A stretch of 64,000 nucleotides of DNA from Serratia liquefaciens ATCC 27592. GTDB lineage: Bacteria > Pseudomonadota > Gammaproteobacteria > Enterobacterales > Enterobacteriaceae. A program made the position numbers and the translations under genes. The DNA lies in contig NC_021741.1 of the NCBI RefSeq assembly GCF_000422085.1, positions 2,666,001 through 2,730,000 of the forward strand. Direction: 5' to 3'. A model generated the notes under the pieces. The model was not told where the DNA came from and did no database searches. It was given only the letters and a program-made list of their open reading frames with translations. This document shows, piece after piece, positions 25,686-35,353 of this stretch (its first letter is position 1; each line of letters starts with the position of its first letter).

Positions 25686-26624
25686 ATGTCGCTGGCAGAT
25701 ACCTACGGTGCCCTAAAACAACAAAAAAGCATCCCACGTCCTGCGCTCAGCCGCCTGGAGCGCGCCGAGCGTTTTTGGGGTTGGGTGATGATTTTACCGC
25801 TGTTGATTGGGTTGACGGTGTTTTACTTCATCCCTTTTTTGCAGAACATCTTTTACAGCTTTACCGACCTCAATCAGTTTATGCGCTGGAGCACCCTCAG
25901 CGTCGATAACTACGTCAATCTGTTTGAAGACGACGATTTCTACACCGCCGCCGGCAACACCCTGTTCTATGTGGTGGTGTGTGTACCGGTCAGCCTGAGT
26001 CTGTCGCTACTGCTGGCCATTGGCCTCAACCAAAATATCCGAGGCAAGGCGCTGTTGCGCACCCTGCTGTTCCTGCCGGCGGTCACCATGCCCGCCGCGG
26101 TGGCGATGGTGTGGCAATGGCTGTTCAACAAGGACTTCGGCCTGATTAACCAGGCGATTGGCCAACTGGGTATTTCACCGGTGGCCTGGCTATCCGATCC
26201 GGACGTGGTGCGCATCAGCGTTTCTATCATCATTATCTGGTCGTCGCTGGCGCTGAAAATCATCATTTTACTGGCCGGTTTGCAGAGCATTCCACGCCAG
26301 CTGTATGAGGCCGCCGACATCGATGGCATCAGCACCCTGCGTCGCTTCTTCTGTATTACCCTGCCGATGATGGTCCCGACGCTGTTCTTCGTTTCGGTAA
26401 TGAGTTTTATCGAGATCCTGCAAATCTTTGACGTGGTGTTTTTGATGTTTGACCGCGCGCTGGTGGAAAGCGACGTGATGACCGTCACCAACCTGTTCTA
26501 CAAATACGCCTTTTACCTGCAGGAGAAAGGTTACGCCTCCGCCATCACCGTGGTGCTGTTCGCCGTCACCCTGCTGATCACCCTGATTCAAATGATGATT
26601 GGCAAACGCCTGAAAGTGAGCTGA
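25686..26624 (+). CDS. Sugar ABC transporter permease (MalF/UgpA-like)
   Basis: A 312-residue permease with six predicted helices. The EAA loop is YEAADIDGISTLRRFFCITLPMM, as in the CUT1 family. The frame is open from 25545, inside the binding-protein gene; I chose the ATG at 25686 with GTGAGGAATGGCAAC upstream, which gives the usual N-terminus ending in a first helix WGWVMILPLLIGLTVFYFIP. The gene is 82 bases after the binding protein and 12 bases before the second permease. Confidence 0.92.
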   Translation: MSLADTYGALKQQKSIPRPALSRLERAERFWGWVMILPLLIGLTVFYFIPFLQNIFYSFTDLNQFMRWSTLSVDNYVNLFEDDDFYTAAGNTLFYVVVCVPVSLSLSLLLAIGLNQNIRGKALLRTLLFLPAVTMPAAVAMVWQWLFNKDFGLINQAIGQLGISPVAWLSDPDVVRISVSIIIIWSSLALKIIILLAGLQSIPRQLYEAADIDGISTLRRFFCITLPMMVPTLFFVSVMSFIEILQIFDVVFLMFDRALVESDVMTVTNLFYKYAFYLQEKGYASAITVVLFAVTLLITLIQMMIGKRLKVS

Positions 26625-26636
26625 GGAGCCGCGACG

Positions 26637-27455
26637 ATGAGCATAAGTAAAAGAACGCTGGTGTATCTGTTTATGGTGTTGGCGGCGTTGGCTTCGGTCG
26701 TGCCGTTTATCTGGATGCTGGTCACCTCGCTGAAAACTCAGGCCGAGAGTATCCAGATCCCGCTGACGCTGCTGCCGGCCCACCCCAGCCTGCAGGCCTA
26801 CGGTAAGATCATGCGCGAAATCCCCTTCGCCGATTTTTACCTGAACTCGCTGTTGGCCACTTTTTTCACCGTCACCCTGCAAATGGTGATCGCCACCATG
26901 GCCGCCTACGGTTTCTCGCGCCTGCATTTTCGCGGCCGTGATGCGGTGTTTCTGGTGTGTATTTCCATCCTGATGGTGCCCGGGCAAGCCTTTTTGATCC
27001 CGCAATTTCTGGTGGTGCAAAAGTTGGGGCTGGTGAACAGCATCACCGGGCTGGTGTTGCCTGGCATCTTCAGTATTTATGCCACTTTCCTGCTGCGCCA
27101 GTTCTTCCTCGCGGTACCAAAGGAGATGGAGGAAGCCGCACTGATTGACGGTTACAGCTACTTTGCCATCTTCTGGCGCATCATGCTGCCGCTGATCCGG
27201 CCTGGCATTATCGCCTGCATCATCATCAACGGCCTGTGGAGCTGGAACAACCTGATGTGGCCGCTGATCGTCAACACCACCACCGAGAAGCTGACGCTGC
27301 CGGTCGGGCTGGCGTCGCTGTCGAGCCGCGCCGGGGTGGAGTATTCGCTACTGATGGCCGGGGCGCTGATGGCGGTGATCCCCATGCTGATGCTGTTCAT
27401 TCTTTTCCAACGTTACTTCATCCAGGGCATCGCCAGCGCTGGGGTAAAAGGCTAA
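26637..27455 (+). CDS. Sugar ABC transporter permease (MalG/UgpE-like)
   Basis: A 272-residue CUT1 permease: first helix TLVYLFMVLAALASVVPFIWMLVTSLK, then MVIATMAAYGFSRLHFRGRDAVF and the EAA loop EEAALIDGYSYFAIFWRIMLPLIRPG. Starts 12 bases after the partner permease with CTGAGGAGCCGCGACG. Together with the previous permease it forms the membrane channel of the importer. Confidence 0.93.
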   Translation: MSISKRTLVYLFMVLAALASVVPFIWMLVTSLKTQAESIQIPLTLLPAHPSLQAYGKIMREIPFADFYLNSLLATFFTVTLQMVIATMAAYGFSRLHFRGRDAVFLVCISILMVPGQAFLIPQFLVVQKLGLVNSITGLVLPGIFSIYATFLLRQFFLAVPKEMEEAALIDGYSYFAIFWRIMLPLIRPGIIACIIINGLWSWNNLMWPLIVNTTTEKLTLPVGLASLSSRAGVEYSLLMAGALMAVIPMLMLFILFQRYFIQGIASAGVKG

Positions 27456-27477
27456 CCGCGAACACAAGGTAAATAAC

Positions 27478-28590
27478 ATGGCCGGTATTCAGTTAAACAA
27501 TGTGAAGAAGGTATACCCCAACGGTTTCAATGCGCTGCACGGGGTCGATCTGGACATTAAAGACGGCGAGTTTATGGTCTTCGTCGGGCCGTCCGGCTGC
27601 GCCAAATCTACCCTGCTGCGCATGATCGCCGGGCTGGAGAGCGTCAGCGAAGGCCAGATCCTGATCCACGATCGCTGCGTCAACGACACCATGCCAAAAG
27701 ATCGCGGCATCGCCATGGTGTTCCAGAACTATGCGCTTTACCCGCACATGACGGTCTACAAGAACATGGCGTTCGGCCTGATCGGCAAGGAAAGCAAAGC
27801 CGAAATTGACCGTCGGGTGCGTGATGCCGCCGAAAAGCTGGAGATCACCAACCTGCTGCAGCGCAAACCGGGTCAGCTGTCCGGCGGACAGTGCCAGCGC
27901 GTGGCGGTCGGCCGCGCCATCGTGCGCAAACCCAAGGTGTTTCTGTTCGACGAGCCGCTTTCCAATCTGGACGCCAAGCTGCGCGTCTCAATGCGCGTCC
28001 AACTGATCGAACTTCATAACCAACTGAAACAGGAAGGCGCCGCCGCCACCATGGTGTACGTCACCCACGATCAGGTGGAGGCGATGACCATGGGCGACCG
28101 CATCTGCGTGATGAACCGTGGCACCATTATGCAGGTGGATAAACCCATTAACCTGTACCACCAGCCCGCTAACCGCTTCGTCGCCGAGTTTATCGGCAGC
28201 CCGTCGATGAACCTGCACGACATGGCGGTGACTCGTAGCGCACAGGGTATTGGGCTGCGCATCGGCAATGAATATCCGCTCGAACTGCCGCCGGCGCTGC
28301 AACAACAGCTGGAAAGTTATCCGCACCCGCGTGTGTGTCTGGGCATCCGTCCGGAGTCTCTGCGGCTGTGTGCGCCCGGCAGCAGCAACTGCTTCCCGGC
28401 GAAGATTGTCACCATCGAACGCATGGGCAACGAAGAGTTGCTGCACTGTGAACTGGCTGAACTGCGCTTTGTGCTGCGTATGGCGTCGCAACCAGACTGG
28501 GAACCACGTCTGGGAGAACAGATCCATCTGGCTTTCGATCTGACCCGTGCGCACCTGTTTGATGAAATCAGCGGCCAAAACCTCAAATAA
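27478..28590 (+). CDS. Sugar ABC transporter ATPase (UgpC/MalK-like) with variant motifs
   Basis: A 370-residue CUT1 ATPase: nucleotide-binding domain (1-240) plus a C-terminal TOBE/OB-fold part (about 240-370). Walker A reads GPSGCAKST, with Ala in place of the usual Gly before the Lys, and the signature is LSGGQCQRVAVGRAI, with Cys where Arg/Lys is normal. Walker B FLFDEPLSNLDAKLR and switch VTHDQVEAMTMGDRI are normal. Lys and Ser of the P-loop are intact, so it is probably active. Starts 22 bases after the permease with ACACAAGGTAAATAAC. Co-located ATPase suggests a dedicated importer. Confidence 0.92.
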   Translation: MAGIQLNNVKKVYPNGFNALHGVDLDIKDGEFMVFVGPSGCAKSTLLRMIAGLESVSEGQILIHDRCVNDTMPKDRGIAMVFQNYALYPHMTVYKNMAFGLIGKESKAEIDRRVRDAAEKLEITNLLQRKPGQLSGGQCQRVAVGRAIVRKPKVFLFDEPLSNLDAKLRVSMRVQLIELHNQLKQEGAAATMVYVTHDQVEAMTMGDRICVMNRGTIMQVDKPINLYHQPANRFVAEFIGSPSMNLHDMAVTRSAQGIGLRIGNEYPLELPPALQQQLESYPHPRVCLGIRPESLRLCAPGSSNCFPAKIVTIERMGNEELLHCELAELRFVLRMASQPDWEPRLGEQIHLAFDLTRAHLFDEISGQNLK

Positions 28591-28609
28591 CAAGATCGGA
28601 GAACGAGCA

Positions 28610-29893
28610 ATGTCGTCAGCTAAACAAAATGGTTTTGCCGGTCGCCCGGTTCAGGTTCTGGTGATTGGCGCCGGGGCACGCGGTGAAATTTACTCGCGCT
28701 ACGCGTTGGCGCATCCGGATTTAATGCAGGTAGTCGCGGTAGCCGAACCGCGTGATGTTTATCGGCAGCAGTTCGTCGAACAGCACGGTATTTCGGCGGA
28801 TAAGGTGTTCACCGACTGGCAACAGGCCGCCGACGCCGGAAAACTGGCCGATGCGGTGCTGATCTGCACCCAGGACACCCTGCACCTGGAACCGGCGCTG
28901 GCCTTTGCCAAGCAGGGTTATGCCATGCTGTTGGAAAAACCGCTTTCGCCGGTAGCCAGCGAGTGTCGCACCATCGTTGAAGAGGTGGTACGTCAAAAGC
29001 TGATTTTCTCGGTCGGCCACGTACTGCGCTACACGCGCTACACCCAAAAACTCAAGCAACTGCTGCGCGATAACGTGATTGGCGACATCGTCAGCCTGCA
29101 GCATCTGGAACCGGTAGGCTACTGGCATCAGGCACACTCCTTTGTTCGCGGCAACTGGCGCAACGACAATGAAGCCGCCTTTATGCTGCTGCAGAAGTCC
29201 TGTCACGACATTGACTGGATCCGTTACATCATGGAACTGCCCTGCGAACAGATCAGTTCGTTCGGCGGTTTACGCCATTTTCGCCAGGAGAACCAGCCTG
29301 CCGGTGCGGCTGACAACTGCCTTGACTGCGCCGTGGAAGCCAGCTGTCCTTACTCCGCCAAGCGTATTTACCTTGGCGACGATCACAAGGCCACGCCGGG
29401 CTTCCTGCGCGTATTAACGCCCGAGGTCAGCCAATCACACCTGCAGGCGGCGCTGCGCGACGGTCAGTATGGCCGCTGCGTCTACCGCTGCGACAATAAC
29501 GTGGTCGATCACCAGGTGGTCAATATGCAGTTTGCCGGTGGCCGCACCGCCTCCTTCACCATGACCGCCTTTACCCGACTGGAAGATCGCAAAACCCGTA
29601 TTTTCGGCAGCCACGGCTGTCTCGAGGGCGACGGTCGCTATATCCGTATCACTTCGTTCGTTGACGACAGTGAAAAAGTGTACGACGTCGAAGAAGCCGA
29701 CGATCTGCATGCCATGTCCGGCCACGGCGGCGGCGACTACTACCTGATGCAGCATTTCATTGACGCGATCCGCACTAACGATCCGTCGCAGGTGCTGTCC
29801 GGACCGGCGGAAACGCTGGAAAGCCATCTGATGGTCTTCGCTGCGGAACGCGCACGCCGAGAATCTGCGGTAATTACCCTGAGTGGAGCCTGA
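28610..29893 (+). CDS. Gfo/Idh/MocA-family NAD(P)-dependent oxidoreductase with cysteine cluster
   Basis: A 427-residue oxidoreductase. The N-terminal Rossmann part (VQVLVIGAGARGEIYSRYALAHP) is followed by AVLICTQDTLHLEPALAFAKQGYAMLLEKPLSP with the catalytic EKP. An insertion holds CLDCAVEASC followed by PYSAKRIYL, a CX2CX5C pattern that could bind a metal. The family includes sugar dehydrogenases and NAD-dependent glycosidases that work by transient oxidation (GH109 type). I chose ATG 28610 (CGGAGAACGAGCA upstream); the frame is open to 28547 inside the ATPase gene. It sits between the importer and the ROK kinase, so it likely acts on the imported sugar. Exact reaction unknown. Confidence 0.88.
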   Translation: MSSAKQNGFAGRPVQVLVIGAGARGEIYSRYALAHPDLMQVVAVAEPRDVYRQQFVEQHGISADKVFTDWQQAADAGKLADAVLICTQDTLHLEPALAFAKQGYAMLLEKPLSPVASECRTIVEEVVRQKLIFSVGHVLRYTRYTQKLKQLLRDNVIGDIVSLQHLEPVGYWHQAHSFVRGNWRNDNEAAFMLLQKSCHDIDWIRYIMELPCEQISSFGGLRHFRQENQPAGAADNCLDCAVEASCPYSAKRIYLGDDHKATPGFLRVLTPEVSQSHLQAALRDGQYGRCVYRCDNNVVDHQVVNMQFAGGRTASFTMTAFTRLEDRKTRIFGSHGCLEGDGRYIRITSFVDDSEKVYDVEEADDLHAMSGHGGGDYYLMQHFIDAIRTNDPSQVLSGPAETLESHLMVFAAERARRESAVITLSGA

Positions 29894-29896
29894 AAC

Positions 29897-30820
29897 GTGG
29901 AAATATCACAGATGCGTTACGGTTTCGACATCGGCGGCACCAAGATTGAAATGGCGGCCTACGATCGCCAATTGCGGCAGGTGCTGTGCCAACGGGTGAG
30001 CACGCCTACCGGCGATTACCGCGCATTTTTGTCCTGTATCCAGCAATTGGTCGATCATGCCGATCGCGAGCTGCACACCCAGGGCAGCATCGGCATCGGC
30101 TTGCCGGGCGTGACCGATCCCCGCAGCCGTAAGCAGTTGGCGGTTAACGTCCCCTGCCTCACCGGGCACTGCCTGGCGGACGATTTGGCCCATGAACTGG
30201 CGCGGCCGGTTGAAATTGAAAACGACTGTCGCTGCTTCGCCCTTTCCGAGGCCAGCACGCCGCAAACCGAGCATCTGGCGCTGGTCTTCGGCGCCATTAT
30301 CGGCACCGGTGCCGGCGGCGGGCTGGTGATGAACAAGCAATTGCACAAGGGCCGTAACGGGCTGGCCGGTGAATGGGGCCATACGCCGATCTCTGCTCAG
30401 TTGGCGCAGCGTTACGATTTACCGTTGTTTACCTGCAATTGCGGCCTGACCGGTTGTTTTGAACGCTACGTTTCCGGCAGCGGTCTGCTGGCCCTAAGCC
30501 GTCATTTCGGCCATCGCGCCGACAGCGTACCGGCGCTGATCGCCCATTACCGGCACGGAGATCCGCTGGCACAGCGGCTGATAGGGATGTACGTCGATAT
30601 TCTGGCCAGCGCCCTGGCAGGGCTGCAATTGCTGCTGGACGTTGACGCCTTTGTGCTCGGCGGCGGACTGTCGAACGTCGGGGAGCTGTACGCCCTGCTA
30701 CCGCCGGCCATGAGCGCCTGGCTGTTGCCGGGTACCGAACCGGCGGCAGTCTATCCGCCAGTGCACGGTGACAGCAGCGGCGTACGAGGGGCCGCATTAT
30801 TACGCCAAAGCTGGCAATAA
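29897..30820 (+). CDS. ROK-family sugar kinase (NagK/AgaK-like)
   Basis: A 307-residue ROK kinase. YGFDIGGTKIEMAAYD (phosphate-binding DxGGTK), IGIGLPGVTD, VEIENDCRCFALSEA (catalytic Asp), GTGAGGGLV and the zinc motif CNCGLTGCFE are all seen. The sequence is close in pattern to NagK, so an N-acetylhexosamine substrate is plausible. Start GTG 29897 is preceded by GTGGAGCCTGAAAC; an ATG at 29912 would match the NagK start better but has a weaker ribosome site. Only 3 bases separate it from the oxidoreductase. It would form the sugar 6-phosphate for the AgaS-like enzyme. Confidence 0.88.
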   Translation: MEISQMRYGFDIGGTKIEMAAYDRQLRQVLCQRVSTPTGDYRAFLSCIQQLVDHADRELHTQGSIGIGLPGVTDPRSRKQLAVNVPCLTGHCLADDLAHELARPVEIENDCRCFALSEASTPQTEHLALVFGAIIGTGAGGGLVMNKQLHKGRNGLAGEWGHTPISAQLAQRYDLPLFTCNCGLTGCFERYVSGSGLLALSRHFGHRADSVPALIAHYRHGDPLAQRLIGMYVDILASALAGLQLLLDVDAFVLGGGLSNVGELYALLPPAMSAWLLPGTEPAAVYPPVHGDSSGVRGAALLRQSWQ

Positions 30821-31152
30821 AAAACAGTGAAACGCCAGACGGGAATAAATGAATGTCGTGGCTTTCATCCTGCTTTCGACAAATTACCCCAGGCGGTGAG
30901 TTGCCGCCTGATAAATAACGAATTACCGCTTTTCACTTTATTTTTCGGCCGCTTTCGGTTGATCACCAATCGAAAGCAAAAACAAATATAACCAGTTGAT
31001 ACATATAGATTTTTATAAATTTATCGGTTGCATTTCATTGTTTCGTTTGCTGTAATTTGCCACGAACAACTGAAAGCACTCCTGTCAGATTAGCTGCGAC
31101 GCATTGCGCCGCGGCGGGGTATGACTACAGCTAAATCGGGAGTCACGCGTTA
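30821..31152. promoter_or_regulatory. Control region before the DeoR-type regulator
   Basis: A 332-base region without a gene. A hairpin CAGGCGG/CCGCCTG (30890-30910) may end the transporter operon. An 11-bp inverted repeat with one mismatch, GCTTTCGGTTG (30951-30961) and CAATCGAAAGC (30967-30977), is a candidate operator. TTTC half-sites recur at about helix-turn spacing (30862, 30873, 30931, 30943, 30953), and TTTCATTGTTTCGTTTGC lies at 31033-31050, like the TTTC-rich sites of AgaR. Confidence 0.5.
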
Positions 31153-31923
31153 ATGATAAATACCGTAAAACGACGGGAATTAATTATCGACCAGCTTTGT
31201 CGCGAAGGCTCGGTGCGCGTCGAGCAACTCAGCGCCCAGTTTTCTGTTTCCAGCGTCACCATCCGCAGCGATTTGCGCCAGCTGGAAAAAAGCGGCTGTG
31301 CGGTGCGCGCTTACGGCGGCGCAATGCTCAATAAACAGTTTGCCTTCGACCGCCCGCTGCAAGACAAGGGCCGCATCAATCGCGACGTGAAATACACCAT
31401 TGCCTGCGCCGCGGCGGAATTGGTCAACAACGGTGATGCCATCATTCTCGACTCCGGCTCCACCACCAGCCAGATGGCGCAGCAACTGGTCGGCAAGAAA
31501 GACCTGGTGGTGATGACCAATGCGCTAAACATCGCGTTCGAACTGGCCAACAACGAACAGGTTGATCTGATGGTGGTGGGCGGCAGCGTACGGCGCAAAT
31601 CCTGGTCGCTGTATGGCCCGGCGGCGGAGCAGCATATGCGGCAATTTCGTTTCGACAAGCTGTTTCTCGGCGTCGACGGTTTTGACCTGCTCAGCGGCAT
31701 CACCACGCCAGATCCTGGTGAAGCGCAGCTCAACCGCGCGATGTGCGACGTAGCGCGCGAAGTGATAGCCGTTGCAGACGCCAGCAAATTCGGTCGCACC
31801 AGCTTTTGCATGATCCGTGAAATTGGCCAAATCCAGCGTTTGGTCACCGACAGCCGCATCCCGGAAAACTACCTGCATGCGCTGAACCATTTAGGTGTCG
31901 ACGTGATTATCGCCGACCGTTAA
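31153..31923 (+). CDS. DeoR/GlpR-family transcriptional repressor (AgaR-like)
   Basis: A 256-residue DeoR-type regulator: N-terminal HTH (RRELIIDQLCREGSVRVEQLSAQFSVSSVTIRSDLRQLEKSGCAVRAYGGA) and a C-terminal sugar-phosphate-sensing domain with ILDSGSTTSQMAQQL and LFLGVDGFDLLSGITTPDPGEAQLNRAM. The pattern DSGSTT and TPDPGEAQLNRAM fits the AgaR group. It probably senses a phosphorylated intermediate and represses both this unit and the divergent transporter region, which share the GCTTTCGGTT element. Start ATG 31153; it leads a unit with agaS- and kbaY-like genes. Confidence 0.9.
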   Translation: MINTVKRRELIIDQLCREGSVRVEQLSAQFSVSSVTIRSDLRQLEKSGCAVRAYGGAMLNKQFAFDRPLQDKGRINRDVKYTIACAAAELVNNGDAIILDSGSTTSQMAQQLVGKKDLVVMTNALNIAFELANNEQVDLMVVGGSVRRKSWSLYGPAAEQHMRQFRFDKLFLGVDGFDLLSGITTPDPGEAQLNRAMCDVAREVIAVADASKFGRTSFCMIREIGQIQRLVTDSRIPENYLHALNHLGVDVIIADR

Positions 31924-31948
31924 CCGAGGCTTTCAAGGAGTTTTCAAC

Positions 31949-33115
31949 ATGAACGGTTATTTTGCTTACGATGCGGGCTGGCTGGAACAACGGCATGCGC
32001 TGCATACCGCACGTGAGATCTGGCAACAGCCTGATTTATGGGACGCCCTGCACCGACAGCTGCAGGAGCAACAAGCCTTGTGGCAACCTTTTCTGGCACC
32101 GCTGTTGGCCAATCCTCGCCTGCAGATTGTGCTGTGCGGTGCGGGCAGCTCGGCCTTCGCCGGCCGCGCGTTAGCCCCCTGGCTGCGTGAAAAAACCGGT
32201 CGTGACGTGGTGGCCTATGGCACCACCGATATCGTCGCCAACCCACACCAATATCTGGATCTGACGCGCCCAACGCTGCTGGTTTCTTTTGCCCGTTCCG
32301 GCAACAGCCCGGAAAGTGTCGCGACAGTCGAACTGGCCGACCAACTGCTGCCGGAAAGTTATCACCTGATGCTGGTTTGTAACCCGGACAGCCAATTGGC
32401 GCACTATGCCCATCAGCGCGAGAACGTCTGTTCGTTAGTGATGCCGCAAGGCTCCAACGATCAAAGCTTCGCCATGACTTCCAGTTTCAGCTGCATGATG
32501 CTGTCCGCCGCGCTGTTGCTCGGGCCACACTCCCTTTCCGAGGCCCAACGCCCACTCGCGACCATGGTGGCGCGCTGCCGCGAACTGCGTGAAACGCTGC
32601 AACCGCAGGTAAAAGCGTTCGCAGCCAGCGGTTTTCGACGCTACATCACGCTGGGCGGCAGTTGTTTCACCGGGCTGGCGGAAGAGGCTTCGTTGAAAAT
32701 GCTGGAACTGACCGCCGGGCAGATTGTCACCCGCTACGACTCACCGCTTGGCCTGCGCCATGGGCCCAAATTTATGGTCGATGACCAAACGCTGGTGCTT
32801 CTGATGTTCTCCAGCGGTGACTACGCCCGCCAATACGATCGCGATTTGTGGAACGAACTGCATCGCGATGGTCTGGCGATGCAGATGGTCGGCTTGACCG
32901 GCAGTGCGCAGCCGGTATCGGACATGATGCTGAACCTGCACCACGCCGAAGACGACGTCTGGCTGCTGTTCCCTTACCTGTTATTCACCCAAATGCTGGC
33001 CTTTGAAAGCTCGCTGGCGCTTGGCATGACGCCGGACAACCCATGCCCGACCGGTGAAGTTAACCGGGTGGTTAAAGGCGTCACCATTTACCGTTATCCG
33101 TCTTCTGTGGCGTAA
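31949..33115 (+). CDS. agaS: AgaS-like SIS-domain isomerase/deaminase
   Basis: A 388-residue protein with two SIS domains, the size of AgaS (384), which in E. coli acts as galactosamine-6-phosphate deaminase/isomerase giving tagatose 6-phosphate. Seen are VLCGAGSSAFAGRALAPWL, LLVSFARSGNSPESVATVELAD, NDQSFAMTSSFSCMML and ITLGGSCFTGLAEEASLKMLELTAGQIVTRYDSPLGLRHGPK. Start ATG 31949 has AAGGAGTTTTCAAC. It lies between the DeoR regulator and the aldolase in one unit. The exact amino sugar is inferred, not shown. Confidence 0.88.
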   Translation: MNGYFAYDAGWLEQRHALHTAREIWQQPDLWDALHRQLQEQQALWQPFLAPLLANPRLQIVLCGAGSSAFAGRALAPWLREKTGRDVVAYGTTDIVANPHQYLDLTRPTLLVSFARSGNSPESVATVELADQLLPESYHLMLVCNPDSQLAHYAHQRENVCSLVMPQGSNDQSFAMTSSFSCMMLSAALLLGPHSLSEAQRPLATMVARCRELRETLQPQVKAFAASGFRRYITLGGSCFTGLAEEASLKMLELTAGQIVTRYDSPLGLRHGPKFMVDDQTLVLLMFSSGDYARQYDRDLWNELHRDGLAMQMVGLTGSAQPVSDMMLNLHHAEDDVWLLFPYLLFTQMLAFESSLALGMTPDNPCPTGEVNRVVKGVTIYRYPSSVA

Positions 33116-33979
<864 letters not shown>

Positions 33980-34305
33980 CTCAGCATAAATCACCACGCT
34001 TGGCCGTAGTTTCAGTTTCAACTGCGGCCACTCCGCATTTTTTAACGTGATGCGCTTCACAGTAAAACCGCCATACTCCCTCGTCATTCATTAAGCCGAC
34101 TTCACTATGATCTAAATCATGGTTTTGCCAGCCCCCCCTCCCTATTATCAAATCCATCAAGACTAAATATTAAGAATAGTATATAAACCATTCTACAAGG
34201 AGGGCGCGACTAATTCGATTTTTGGCGATCATCAATTTGCCTGATTGATTTTTGTTTAATTGGACTGTTTTATTTTCCTGTTTCATTTTTAAAAAGGAAT
34301 TAATA
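33980..34305. other. Intergenic region with terminator-like hairpin, then AT-rich leader
   Basis: An 11-bp stem with one G-T-type mismatch (TGGCCGTAGTT at 34001-34011, AACTGCGGCCA at 34020-34030), followed by a T-run at 34038-34043, likely ends the aldolase operon. The rest (to 34305) becomes strongly AT-rich and includes an AAGGAGGGCG at 34197-34206. I see no reading frame with support here. Confidence 0.5.
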
Positions 34306-34617
34306 ATGAACCATTCACTCATGGCATTGATGCTATTGGCCCTGCTACCCGCAACCCTGCAGGCGGCTCAACGAACCAGTCACCACGTGGCTTCCGGTAC
34401 TATACGCTTTATCGGCGAGATCACCTCACCGGCCTGTACTATCCAACATAGAAATGAAGAAATCATTTCTCGCTGTTCAGGTTTGGTATCGGCTCAGGGT
34501 CAACGCCCTATCACTACCTCATTGAACAATATGCCACCAGAATTAGTTTCCAACGTGACCACCGAGATAATCAATAATAACGACCGGTTGAAAAATATCA
34601 CCATCAGCTATAAATAA
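34306..34617 (+). CDS. Small secreted fimbrillin-like protein (truncated type 1 pilin fold)
   Basis: A 103-residue protein from the ATG at 34306 (AAAAAGGAATTAATA upstream). It starts with a signal peptide (MNHSLMALMLLALLPATLQA) and then reads SGTIRFIGEITSPACTIQ, the typical N-terminal strand and first cysteine of type 1 fimbrial subunits, with a second cysteine in SRCSG. Normal pilins are about 160-180 residues and end in a beta-zipper strand; this one is much shorter and no usher or chaperone gene is nearby. It may be a decayed remnant or a small orphan. Flanking DNA is AT-rich, unlike neighbours, which hints at transfer. Confidence 0.65.
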   Translation: MNHSLMALMLLALLPATLQAAQRTSHHVASGTIRFIGEITSPACTIQHRNEEIISRCSGLVSAQGQRPITTSLNNMPPELVSNVTTEIINNNDRLKNITISYK

Positions 34618-34728
34618 TGGAGGCATTTTATTGTTAACCCTGCTTGGGGTGATAAACATTATTGATATATTATAAATTTATTTTATAAATAAGCCTATTT
34701 GAACCCCACTCATTTTTCAGCCGTCAGT

Positions 34729-34751
34729 ATGGGCAACCTGAGGTTGCCCAT
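34729..34751. terminator. Hairpin between fimbrillin-like gene and ogt
   Basis: Perfect 10-bp stem ATGGGCAACC / GGTTGCCCAT with a 3-base loop. No T-run on either side, so its role as terminator is only suggested by position. Confidence 0.4.
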
Positions 34752-34828
34752 CTTCATGTCCGGAATCCGCCATCGTCCCGCCTGGTTTCGTGCAATAATC
34801 TGCCCATCAAACGAGAGGAGTGATCAAA

Positions 34829-35353
34829 ATGCAGACTTTTTTTATTGATCGTATGGCGACGCCGGTGGGTGAACTGGTGTTGATTGCCGATGAGCAGGAC
34901 CGCTTGCGCGCTATCGATTGGACGGAACACGAAACCCGCCTGATGAAGCTGCTGAATACCCATTACCGAGCCGATCGTTTTCAACTGGTGGACAAGGCTA
35001 ACCCCGGTGGCCTGACCGATGCCATGCAGCGCTATTTTTCCGGTGAACTGGATGTGATCAACGATCTGCCGGTCATGACGGCCGGCACTGAGTTCCAGCG
35101 CACTGTCTGGCAGCAACTGCGCCAGATCCCGTGCGGCGAGATCATCACCTACGGCGAACTGGCTAAGCGTATTGGACGCCCAACGGCGTCCCGTGCGGTG
35201 GGGATGGCCAACGGCTCCAACCCCATCAGCATCGTGGTGCCCTGCCATCGGGTGATTGGCTCACAGGGCGCATTGACCGGCTATGCCGGTGGCGTTCAGC
35301 GCAAACAGTGGCTGTTGAAACACGAAGGCTACCTGCAAAACGATCTGCTTTAA
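34829..35353 (+). CDS. ogt: O6-methylguanine-DNA methyltransferase (Ogt)
   Basis: A 174-residue suicide DNA-repair protein that removes methyl groups from O6-methylguanine and O4-methylthymine. The acceptor cysteine is Cys139 in IVVPCHRV, preceded by the helix-turn-helix Arg finger segment GRPTASRAVGMANGSNPIS. A GTG at 34820 is in frame, but the ribosome site GAGGAG (34814-34819) is spaced correctly only for the ATG at 34829, so I used that. As in E. coli, ogt lies just before fnr. Confidence 0.93.
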   Translation: MQTFFIDRMATPVGELVLIADEQDRLRAIDWTEHETRLMKLLNTHYRADRFQLVDKANPGGLTDAMQRYFSGELDVINDLPVMTAGTEFQRTVWQQLRQIPCGEIITYGELAKRIGRPTASRAVGMANGSNPISIVVPCHRVIGSQGALTGYAGGVQRKQWLLKHEGYLQNDLL

